DNA of 64,000 nt from Bacillota bacterium (GTDB taxonomy: Bacteria; Bacillota; Clostridia; Christensenellales; Aristaeellaceae), in contig JAFADG010000008.1 of the NCBI GenBank assembly GCA_023425025.1, positions 62,001 to 126,000 on the forward strand, read 5' to 3'. Made by a program: the position numbers and the translations under genes. Within the stretch, counting starts at the first letter, position 1; each line of letters opens with the position of its first letter. The notes below the pieces were generated by a model that was given only the letters and a program-made list of their open reading frames with translations, was not told where the DNA came from and made no database searches. Below are positions 9,142 through 16,807 of the stretch, piece by piece.

Positions 9142-9170
9142 TTGAACAAGCAGAAGTTATGTGGTAAAAT
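9142..9170 (+). promoter_or_regulatory. Putative promoter of the ATPase-S24 gene
   Basis: TTGAAC, 17 bases, TAAAAT, ending 54 bases before the start codon. A nearby TTGACA at 9136 is 23 bases from the same -10 and fits less well. I see no clear GAAC-N4-GTTC LexA box here. Confidence 0.5.
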
Positions 9171-9224
9171 ATACAAAAATGTGCGATATTTTATTCTTTT
9201 TCATAACGAATAAGGCGGTGCTAT

Positions 9225-11870
9225 ATGTACAAGCTGCAAAAAATAAAAGAGCTTTCATGCTATCGTTTTTTTCAAAATTTTAGGTGGGATGAAAATGATT
9301 GTAATCTGTTTAAGCGTAATAATATAATCTATGGTTGGAACGGAAGTGGGAAAACCACTTTATGTGATTTCCTTAAGGAACTGGAGAATAGACAATTATC
9401 TGAAGATGGAGCTAAGGCATCACTTTTATTTGAAGATACCGCCTCTGCCAAATTTTACACTATATCACATAACCAATTAGGCACGATTCCGTTTATATTT
9501 AAGGTGTTTCATAATAGTTATATTGGAGAAAACATTTCCGAAGTCGATAAGATTAAACATATATTCGCTGTAGGAGTTGGCCAACAAAGTCGTATTGATG
9601 AACTCAAAGCCCTTAAAGAAAGACAACGAAATAGCGAAGCAGCTCGTAAAACCCTCGATTCGGAACTTGTTACGCTAAAAACAACATTAGAGCACCAGAA
9701 AACCGATAAAGCATCTCAGATTAAAAATGCTGCCAATTATACAAACGCATACAACAAAAATGTTTTTTACAAGGCATACCAGACTCTTAAATCCCCATCT
9801 CTATTAAGCAATGAAGACTATCAAAAAGCTCTTTCAGAAATTCGAGCAGAAAAAAAGGATGAAATACAAGTTCCAGTATACGATTTCATAAAAGAGAGCG
9901 TAAATGATTATATTGTGTCTATTTTGGACGAAACCCCTGTCAATAAAATAATTGATGCATTGAAAAATGATAGCGAGATTAATAAGTGGGTAGAAGATGG
10001 TTTTGTTTTGCATGGGAAAAAGGAAGCAGATGTATGCTTATTCTGTGGCAACAAGGTTCCGACAGATCGCTTTGAAGCTTTACGCGCGCATTTTAATAGA
10101 TCCTATAAAGAGTTATCCGAGAAAATTGATTTTTCAGAAAAACTCTTATCTACAAAAAAGCAGGAGTTCGTATTGGCTATTGGCGCAATGCCGAGTTCAG
10201 GTTTATTTTACAGTGAGCTGAGAAAAGAATATGATACTGCAAAAGCAACTGCAGAATCATTAGCACAGAAAAATATCACGATCATTAACCAAATCGTTGA
10301 TATTCTCGACAAAAAGAAAGGCAATATGATAAGTCAACAATTATCAATCGATTTTGCTACTGTCATTAAAGATTTTTGCTTTGATTATAGCGCTTTTAAC
10401 ACAATTATTGGGCTCATTAAAAAACACAATTCAAAGACAACAGATTTCCAAAAAAGTATAACATTAGCACAAGAGAAAATAGCAACTCACATGATTTCTC
10501 AATTTGCATTGGACATAAAAGAAGCTGAACAATTGATTAAAAATAAGGAGGCTGAAATCGAGAAGTTTCAAAAGACCCTAGATGCTCTGAAAGTAGAACT
10601 TGATGGTCTTGATCGTCAAGTTCGCAATTCACAAATACCCGCCGATGCAATTAATCAAGATATAAAATTAATTATGGGGAGGGATGAATTAACATTCGAA
10701 AACAGCTCAATTGGATACCAAATATCTCGCAGGGGAAAGATAGCAAAAAACCTAAGCAAGGGTGAAAAGAATGCCATTGCTCTGATATATTTTTTTAATA
10801 CTCTTTCCGATGTAGACTCAGATATTTCAAATACAATTATTGTTATGGATGATCCCATATCAAGTTTTGACTCCAATTTCTACTACAACGCTATTTCTTA
10901 TATTAGAGAAAAAACTAATGCCGTCGGACAAGTATTCATTTTCACCCACAAGTTCTCCCTGCTCAAGGATTACTCCTTAATGTATAAAGAAAACGCTAAT
11001 CGTTATCTATTAAAACGTGTTAACGACAAGCCCATTCTTATTAATGAAGATAACTTGGTAAGTCAGTATCATGATGAATACGCTTATCTCTTCAAGCAAG
11101 TCTACCAATTTGTAAAAGATATACCAGAGTATACAAGTGATTTTCTACAATACCCCAATATTGCACGAAGATTACTCGAGGGCTTTTTGACTTTCAAAAT
11201 GCCGAACAAGGCTGAACTTATTGATAAAATTATGGCTCTCGAAGCCGGAAATAACACTGCTGCGGGGCGTGCTTTGCTGCGACTTTTAAATAACCATTCG
11301 CATTTTAATGTGATAAAGGATGGCGAACTGTCCGAGGACGTAGCAAATATATCTGTGTTGCCAAACACTTTGCGATATTTACTAGAGTTTATAAAGATTC
11401 ATGATCAAAAGCATTTTGATGTTCTTGTATCACAGTGTGAAACAACACCTATAGATGGCTTTGATATACTTGCTGTTCCACAAGCAAAAGAAAAGCGACT
11501 TATCAAACTCTATAGTCTCCCAGTTTCCGCAGGCTTTGGTACTAGCCTAGAAAGCGACGAGCCATATGAAGAATATGCAACTGATAATGCTGATGCAGAT
11601 TTTGCAGTAAAAGTTTCTGGCGATAGTATGGAGCCAAATATTCCTGATCAAAGCATTCTGCTAATTAAGCGATCCGAGGAGATTGATAACAAAAAAATAG
11701 GTATATTCCTTTTTGAAGGTAACTCATACTGTAAAAGAAAGATAGAAACCACAGGCGAACTTTTGTTAACATCTATCAATAAGAAGTATGATCCTATAAA
11801 AGTAGCAGAAGGAAGCAACTTTAGAACATTTGGTGAAGTTATCAAAGTGCTAAATGATAAGAAACATTGA
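9225..11870 (+). CDS. AAA_13 (RloC/PrrC-like) ATPase fused to a LexA/S24-type peptidase domain
   Basis: A large P-loop protein, 881 aa. Visible: Walker A GWNGSGKTT (37-45), long coiled-coil arms interrupted by a CLFC zinc-hook-like turn (271-274), an ABC-type signature NLSKGEKN (509-516), Walker B IIVMDDPISSFD (Asp542-Asp543) and an H-loop-like FIFTHKF. This is the AAA_13 layout of the tRNA anticodon nucleases PrrC and RloC. A following helical region has Arg648-x3-Glu652 and, about 40 residues on, NNHSH (His691/His693), reminiscent of the PrrC Arg-Glu-His nuclease triad. The last 120 residues look like a LexA/UmuD/S24 domain: candidate cleavage bond Ala769-Gly770 in LPVSAGFG, catalytic Ser801 in GDSMEP and Lys837 in YCKRK. 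The gene is much more AT-rich than its surroundings. ATPase and S24 assignments are well supported; nuclease activity and self-cleavage are inference. Confidence 0.88.
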   Translation: MYKLQKIKELSCYRFFQNFRWDENDCNLFKRNNIIYGWNGSGKTTLCDFLKELENRQLSEDGAKASLLFEDTASAKFYTISHNQLGTIPFIFKVFHNSYIGENISEVDKIKHIFAVGVGQQSRIDELKALKERQRNSEAARKTLDSELVTLKTTLEHQKTDKASQIKNAANYTNAYNKNVFYKAYQTLKSPSLLSNEDYQKALSEIRAEKKDEIQVPVYDFIKESVNDYIVSILDETPVNKIIDALKNDSEINKWVEDGFVLHGKKEADVCLFCGNKVPTDRFEALRAHFNRSYKELSEKIDFSEKLLSTKKQEFVLAIGAMPSSGLFYSELRKEYDTAKATAESLAQKNITIINQIVDILDKKKGNMISQQLSIDFATVIKDFCFDYSAFNTIIGLIKKHNSKTTDFQKSITLAQEKIATHMISQFALDIKEAEQLIKNKEAEIEKFQKTLDALKVELDGLDRQVRNSQIPADAINQDIKLIMGRDELTFENSSIGYQISRRGKIAKNLSKGEKNAIALIYFFNTLSDVDSDISNTIIVMDDPISSFDSNFYYNAISYIREKTNAVGQVFIFTHKFSLLKDYSLMYKENANRYLLKRVNDKPILINEDNLVSQYHDEYAYLFKQVYQFVKDIPEYTSDFLQYPNIARRLLEGFLTFKMPNKAELIDKIMALEAGNNTAAGRALLRLLNNHSHFNVIKDGELSEDVANISVLPNTLRYLLEFIKIHDQKHFDVLVSQCETTPIDGFDILAVPQAKEKRLIKLYSLPVSAGFGTSLESDEPYEEYATDNADADFAVKVSGDSMEPNIPDQSILLIKRSEEIDNKKIGIFLFEGNSYCKRKIETTGELLLTSINKKYDPIKVAEGSNFRTFGEVIKVLNDKKH

Positions 11871-11882
11871 ATTTTCCTGGAA

Positions 11883-11932
11883 ATGATGCGGGGGGAACCT
11901 CCTTTTGCAAAAGGAGGTTCCCCCCGCATCAT
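11883..11932. repeat. Perfect 50-bp palindrome between convergent genes
   Basis: Two 25-base arms meet at 11907/11908 with no mismatch (centre CCTTTTGCAAAAGG, flanked by six G and six C). It fills the space between the ATPase-S24 gene and lepA, which converge. No T tract follows on the plus strand, so it may be a terminator-like hairpin for both genes, or a cruciform-forming element. Confidence 0.85.
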
Positions 11933-11947
11933 TCCCGCTCAACCCCA

Positions 11948-13750
11948 TCAGTCCATCTTCAGCACGGCCATGAACGCTTCACTGGGCAGTTCGACGGAGC
12001 CGAACTGGCGCATGCGTTTTTTTCCTTCCTTTTGCTTTTCCAGGAGCTTTTTCTTGCGGGTGATATCGCCGCCGTAGCACTTGGCCAGAACGTCCTTGCG
12101 CATGGCCTTGACAGTCTCCCGGGCGATGACCTTGCCGCCGATGGCGGCCTGGATGGGGATTTCAAACATCTGGCGGGGGATGACATCCTTGAGCTTTTCG
12201 GCGATGATCCGGCCTCTGGCATAGGCCTTGTCCCGGTGCACGATGAGGGAGAAAGCATCGCAGATATCGCCGTTTAGGAGCATATCCAGCTTGACCAGGT
12301 CGCTTTGCTCATAGCCTTTGAGCTCGTAGTCAAAGGAAGCGTAGCCCCGGGAACGGCTCTTGATCTGGTCAAAGAAATCGTAAATGATTTCATTGAGGGG
12401 AATGTTGTAATTGAGCTTGACCCGGTTCCCCTCATACTGCATATCCAGAAACGTGCCGCGCTTTTCCTGGCACAGGTCCATGATCGCGCCGACGGCATCC
12501 TGGGGCGTGTAAATGGTGGCGTGAACAAAAGGCTCCTCCATGCCGGCGATTTCGCCGGCGGGGGGCAGGTTGGTGGGATTGTCGATGGAAACGACATCGC
12601 CGTTGGTCTTGGTCACGCGGTAGATCACGCTGGGCGCGGTGGTCACAATGTTCAGGTCGAACTCCCGCTCCAGGCGCTCCTGTATGATCTCCATGTGCAA
12701 TAGCCCCAGGAACCCGCAGCGGAAGCCATAGCCCAGCGCCACGGAGGTCTCCGGCTCAAAGGAGAGGGAGGCGTCGTTCATGCGCAGCTTTTCCAGGGCG
12801 TCCTTGAGGTCGGGATAGTCCGCGCCGTCGGCGGGATAGATGCCGCAGAACACCATGGGCGTTACCTGCCGGTAGCCGGGCAGCGGGTTTTCGGCGGGCC
12901 TTGACGCATCGGTGATGGTGTCGCCCACCCGGGTATCCCGAACATCCTTGATGGAAGCGGAAACATAGCCCACATCTCCCGGAAGCAGCTCCTCGCAGGG
13001 GGCATAGCCGGGGCGGAAGGTACCTACCTCCACCACGTCAAACTCGCCGCGGCCGGCCATCAGGCGCATTCGCATGCCGGCCTTTAGGCGGCCCTGCATG
13101 ACGCGCACAAAGCAGATGGCGCCGCGGTAGTTGTCGTAGAAGGCGTCAAAGATCAGCGCCTGCAAGGGCGCATCTTCATCGCCCTGTGGCGGGGGCATAT
13201 ATTTGACCACAGCCTCCAGCACCTCATCGATGCCGATGCCCATTTTGGCCGACACCAGCGGCGCGTAGGAAGCATCCAGGCCGATGATCTCTTCTATTTC
13301 GTGGCGCACTTCCTCGGGCCGTGCGCTGGGCAAATCGATTTTGTTGATGACGGGCACGGTTTCCAGGTTGTGCTCCAGGGCCATGTATACATTGGCCAGG
13401 GTCTGCGCCTCAATGCCCTGGGTGGCATCCACCACCAGGATGGCGCCTTCGCAGGCGGCCAGGGCGCGGCTGACCTCATAGGAAAAGTCCACATGGCCGG
13501 GGGTGTCGATCAGGTTCAGGGTGTAAACTTCGCCATCCTGAGCGGTATAGGTCATGCGAACGGCTTTGCTCTTGATGGTGATGCCCCGTTCCCGCTCCAG
13601 CTCCATGCTGTCCAGAATCTGTTCCACCATTTCCCGCTGCTGGAACACGCCTGTTTTTTCCAGCAGGCGGTCGGCGAGGGTGGACTTGCCGTGATCGATG
13701 TGGGCAATGATGCAGAAGTTGCGGATATGGCTGAGGCGGTCTTGCGCCAA
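11948..13750 (-). CDS. lepA: Elongation factor 4 (LepA), ribosome back-translocase GTPase
   Basis: Ribosome-associated translational GTPase, 600 aa, the usual family length. I choose the TTG at 13750 (…AQDRLSHIRNFCIIAHID) because GGAGGG lies 7 bases upstream and homologues begin here; the longer in-frame extension to 13831 has no good ribosome site. G-domain motifs are AHIDHGKST, DTPGHVDF and INKIDLPSA. Domains II and III follow, then the LepA-specific C-terminal domain (KCYGGDITRKKKLLEKQKEGKKRM), the hallmark separating EF4 from EF-G. It stands alone on the minus strand, convergent with the ATPase-S24 gene. Confidence 0.97.
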   Translation of the reverse strand: MAQDRLSHIRNFCIIAHIDHGKSTLADRLLEKTGVFQQREMVEQILDSMELERERGITIKSKAVRMTYTAQDGEVYTLNLIDTPGHVDFSYEVSRALAACEGAILVVDATQGIEAQTLANVYMALEHNLETVPVINKIDLPSARPEEVRHEIEEIIGLDASYAPLVSAKMGIGIDEVLEAVVKYMPPPQGDEDAPLQALIFDAFYDNYRGAICFVRVMQGRLKAGMRMRLMAGRGEFDVVEVGTFRPGYAPCEELLPGDVGYVSASIKDVRDTRVGDTITDASRPAENPLPGYRQVTPMVFCGIYPADGADYPDLKDALEKLRMNDASLSFEPETSVALGYGFRCGFLGLLHMEIIQERLEREFDLNIVTTAPSVIYRVTKTNGDVVSIDNPTNLPPAGEIAGMEEPFVHATIYTPQDAVGAIMDLCQEKRGTFLDMQYEGNRVKLNYNIPLNEIIYDFFDQIKSRSRGYASFDYELKGYEQSDLVKLDMLLNGDICDAFSLIVHRDKAYARGRIIAEKLKDVIPRQMFEIPIQAAIGGKVIARETVKAMRKDVLAKCYGGDITRKKKLLEKQKEGKKRMRQFGSVELPSEAFMAVLKMD

Positions 13751-13873
13751 AGATGATCCCTCCAAGGCCCGCGCGGGCATACTTTTAACTGTAACATCAT
13801 AGCGGATTTTATAAAGGAATGCAACACCCACAAGGCGCCTACGGCATGCCGGCCCGAACCAATGCGAAAATTC

Positions 13874-14758
13874 TCAGGAAAACGGCTTGATCAGGGAGGG
13901 CAGGAATTTCTCCAGCTCCACCTTGTAGCGGTTCTCCTCGATCAGGACCATCAGCTCCTGAATGGTGTATGCCTCAAAGGTATTCAGCTTCGCCTGATCG
14001 GTTTTATCCCCATAATTTGCGTTTTCCACGCGCAGCCGATGGAGATTGCGCAGCGATGTAATGGCGTCGGAATGCTTTAATATAAACGGATGAACCAGCA
14101 GGCGAAGGAATTCGCGCAGCACCGCTTCCAGGCGCAGAACGCCGCTGATGGCATACAGGGTTCCGTTCTCCACCAAATAATCCGACGCATAGGCGCACTT
14201 GAGCGGACAGTATACAACGGAAATGTTTTGGACGGAGAGATCATATTTCTTAATAAAATAGGAAACCACATCATCATACTTTTGAAGCTTTCCCCTATTC
14301 AGGCGGGTCTGCTGCCTGCGCCAGTGCTCTTCCCACTGAATATAGCGGCCGAAGCCCTCGCAATGCATCACGTCGCGCAGCACTTTGGGAAAGCCTTTCA
14401 CCCAGCCTTGAAAATCAGCCGTCTCCCGTTCTTTGAGGATATCGGATACATGGATTTTCCGCAGGCATGTTTCCTCATCCGAAAAGACGCCGTTTTGCGC
14501 ATCCACAAAAAACGCCGCCATTTCCAGCGCGGCTGCCCTTGACGCAAAAGGATAGATACCGGCCGTGACCTGCCTGGTCTCCTTCAAAAAAGATACGTCG
14601 TAGGAAACGGGCAGCTTTGCCCAGGCTTCCCACATACGGACATCCTCCTGGATTTTGCCGGCGGAATAATACTCATAACCGCTTTGCATCAACCCGAAGT
14701 ATATGGCAGCGATCCTGGGCTCGCCGATCATCGCAAACCGTTTTTCCTTGCCCCACAT
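13874..14758 (-). CDS. Conserved-looking protein of unknown function
   Basis: Hypothetical, 294 aa. The ATG at 14758 follows AGGAGGGAAGCAT; an in-frame ATG at 14815 has no such site. The protein is soluble (no signal peptide or long hydrophobic segment), rich in aromatic and charged residues (EPRIAAIYFGLMQSGYEYYS; YIQWEEHWRRQQ; LRNLHRLRVENANYGD) and ends in a basic-acidic helical tail. I see no nucleotide-binding, metal-binding or protease motif with confidence. Codon use resembles the neighbouring core genes, so it is probably a resident gene. It lies upstream of lepA on the same strand with a gap of about 120 bases, and divergent from hrcA. Confidence 0.7.
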   Translation of the reverse strand: MWGKEKRFAMIGEPRIAAIYFGLMQSGYEYYSAGKIQEDVRMWEAWAKLPVSYDVSFLKETRQVTAGIYPFASRAAALEMAAFFVDAQNGVFSDEETCLRKIHVSDILKERETADFQGWVKGFPKVLRDVMHCEGFGRYIQWEEHWRRQQTRLNRGKLQKYDDVVSYFIKKYDLSVQNISVVYCPLKCAYASDYLVENGTLYAISGVLRLEAVLREFLRLLVHPFILKHSDAITSLRNLHRLRVENANYGDKTDQAKLNTFEAYTIQELMVLIEENRYKVELEKFLPSLIKPFS

Positions 14759-14943
14759 ATGCTTCCCTCCTCTGCCATACGTCATGCCGGTGCGCAGGTG
14801 TAAAAAAGCTTCCACATAAAATATCGAACAAGGAGCAGGGAATCTTTAGCTTTTTTGGCAAAGAGGTTTTTTGCGCCGATGCCCCAAAACTGTCCCGTCT
14901 GTGGCCGTATTGTTAAAATTTGATTGGAAGTTCCCCGCTGGTA

Positions 14944-14972
14944 TTGACAAACCAGCCGTTGAGTGCTAAATT
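14944..14972 (+). promoter_or_regulatory. SigA-type promoter of the hrcA operon
   Basis: TTGACA, 17 bases, TAAATT. A lone CIRCE half-site GAGTGCTAA (14961-14969) overlaps the -10 box, and the full CIRCE lies just downstream. Confidence 0.8.
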
Positions 14973-14981
14973 ATCACCAGG

Positions 14982-15008
14982 TTAGCACTCACAGGCGGCG
15001 AGTGCTAA
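14982..15008 (+). promoter_or_regulatory. CIRCE operator (HrcA binding site)
   Basis: TTAGCACTC, 9 bases, GAGTGCTAA: a perfect match to the CIRCE consensus. It lies at the expected transcription start and in the leader of hrcA, so HrcA represses its own operon until heat stress. Confidence 0.97.
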
Positions 15009-15049
15009 CAACAATCAAAAGGCAATGCTGAAGGAAAGGAGGCGCAGCC

Positions 15050-16069
15050 ATGGACGAGCGGAAATTCCGCATCCTGCAGGCGATCGTCGACGACTACATT
15101 CTGACCGCCGTGCCGGTGGGTTCCCGCACCATATCGAAAAAGTACGACATGGGTCTGAGCTCCGCCACCATCCGCAATGAAATGAGCGACCTGGAGGAGC
15201 TGGGCTATCTTGATCAGCCCCATATCTCCGCCGGCCGCATACCCAGCGTGAAAGCCTACAGATTATATGTTGACCAGCTTTTGCGTTCCGGCCGGATACC
15301 GGACGCGGACCCGGAGACGGTGCGCAGCCACTTTACCAGCCGCATGCGCCAGATGGAGGACGTGGTGGCCCACGCCGCCCAGGTGCTCTCCAGCCTGACC
15401 CATTATACCGCGCTGGTGATGCCGCCCAAGGGGCAGGAACTGCGCATACGCAATATACAGCTTGTGCCGGTGAGCGCGAGCAGCGCGCTGGTGGTCATCG
15501 TCACCGACGCCGGGATCATCAAGGACGCGGTGATCCGCACCTCGGAAATGCTGGACAGCGACGCGCTGTACGCCATTTCCCGCATGCTCACGGACCAATT
15601 GACAGGCCATACCGTCATAGAAGCCCAGCAGATCCTCTCCAGCGTATCCAAGGGCTTTTCGCAAAACCAGGAGCTGCTGTCGGGCATATCCCAACTCGTT
15701 TCCCAGGCGGAAAACAAGGCGGCGGCCGGGCGGGTGATGGTCGGCGGTACCAGCAACATCCTCAGCTATCCGGAATATTCTGATGTGGAAAAGGCCAGGT
15801 CGTTCCTGGCGCTGCTGGAGACAAAGGACAGGCTGGCGGAGCTGCTAAGCCAGCAAGGTCAGATGGCATTCACCGTGCGCATCGGGCCGGAAACCGGCAT
15901 TGAGGAAATCGCCGACTGTTCCGTGGTGACGGCTACCTATTCCATCGGCGGCCACTCCCACGGCACCATCGGCGTGATCGGCCCCACCCGGATGCAGTAC
16001 ACCAGGGTGCTGGCCATATTAAATACCATGGTGCGCCAATTGGGGAATCTGTTTGAGGATGGCCCATGA
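15050..16069 (+). CDS. hrcA: Heat-inducible transcription repressor HrcA
   Basis: Winged-helix repressor, 339 aa, that binds CIRCE and is stabilised by GroEL. The start follows GGAAAGGAGGCG. The N-terminal DNA-binding domain shows RKFRILQAIVDDYI, then VGSRTISKKYDMGLSSATIR and NEMSDLEELGYLDQPHISAG, which are HrcA signatures. A dimerisation/GAF-like region follows to the C-terminal VIGPTRMQYTRVLAIL motif. It is the first gene of a heat-shock operon with grpE, dnaK and dnaJ. Confidence 0.98.
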   Translation: MDERKFRILQAIVDDYILTAVPVGSRTISKKYDMGLSSATIRNEMSDLEELGYLDQPHISAGRIPSVKAYRLYVDQLLRSGRIPDADPETVRSHFTSRMRQMEDVVAHAAQVLSSLTHYTALVMPPKGQELRIRNIQLVPVSASSALVVIVTDAGIIKDAVIRTSEMLDSDALYAISRMLTDQLTGHTVIEAQQILSSVSKGFSQNQELLSGISQLVSQAENKAAAGRVMVGGTSNILSYPEYSDVEKARSFLALLETKDRLAELLSQQGQMAFTVRIGPETGIEEIADCSVVTATYSIGGHSHGTIGVIGPTRMQYTRVLAILNTMVRQLGNLFEDGP

Positions 16070-16109
16070 CCGCACCCAATCACAAAATACCGGCAGGAAG
16101 GTAAGGCGC

Positions 16110-16697
16110 ATGAGCAAAGACAAGCAGACCAAAAAGGACGGGACCATCGCACAGGAGCTGGAAAACGCGCCGGCTCAGGAACCCCTCCAGGCAGAAAACG
16201 GCGAACCGCCCCTGGAGGAAAGCACCGTAAACGAAGTGGGCCAACTGAGGGCAGACCTGGAAGCAGCCCGCAGGCAAAGCGACGAATATTTGACCCTTGC
16301 CCAGCGGGTGCAGGCAGACTTTGAAAATTACCGCCGCCGGAACAACGCGGCCCGGGCGGAAGCGTTTGACGAGGGCGCCGTAGCACTGGCAAAGACGCTG
16401 CTGCCGGTGGTTGACAATCTGGAGCGGGCCGTTGCCGCCAGCGAAAGCAGCGCCGACGCGGCGCTTCGGGAAGGCGTGGTCATGGTACACAGACAACTGG
16501 TCGAAGCCCTGGAAAAGCGGGGCATCGAGGCCATCAGCCGCCTGGGCGAAAAGTTCGACCCCAGCCTGGAAAACGCGGTGATGACCGCCCCCCGTGAGGA
16601 AGGCGAGCCCGGCACCGTATGCGCGGTCTTCCAAAAGGGCTACAAGCTGGACAAAACCGTTCTGCGCCACGCCATGGTCAAGGTCGTGGAGGAATAA
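16110..16697 (+). CDS. grpE: Nucleotide exchange factor GrpE
   Basis: DnaK co-chaperone, 195 aa, that promotes ADP release. The ATG at 16110 lies downstream of GGAAGG; a start at 16053 would overlap hrcA. An acidic disordered N-terminus precedes the long dimerisation coiled coil (QRVQADFENYRRRNNAARAE), then LLPVVDNLERAV and the C-terminal beta domain (KFDPSLENAVMT, VCAVFQKGYKLDKTVLRHAMV), all typical GrpE motifs. It sits 40 bases after hrcA and 110 bases before dnaK. Confidence 0.97.
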   Translation: MSKDKQTKKDGTIAQELENAPAQEPLQAENGEPPLEESTVNEVGQLRADLEAARRQSDEYLTLAQRVQADFENYRRRNNAARAEAFDEGAVALAKTLLPVVDNLERAVAASESSADAALREGVVMVHRQLVEALEKRGIEAISRLGEKFDPSLENAVMTAPREEGEPGTVCAVFQKGYKLDKTVLRHAMVKVVEE

Positions 16698-16807
16698 TGA
16701 AGGCGGACAAGGAGCATGGCTCCTTTCCATAGATACAATCTATCGTAAAAAAGAAGATAGCGGCGCCGGCCGAATTCCTGCCGGCACAAAAAGAGGAGGA
16801 AATTATT

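Noticed and set aside
9130..9224. LexA/DinR box upstream of the ATPase-S24 gene
   Set aside because: GAAC and GTT segments occur, but not with the GAAC-N4-GTTC spacing, so SOS control at the promoter is not supported.
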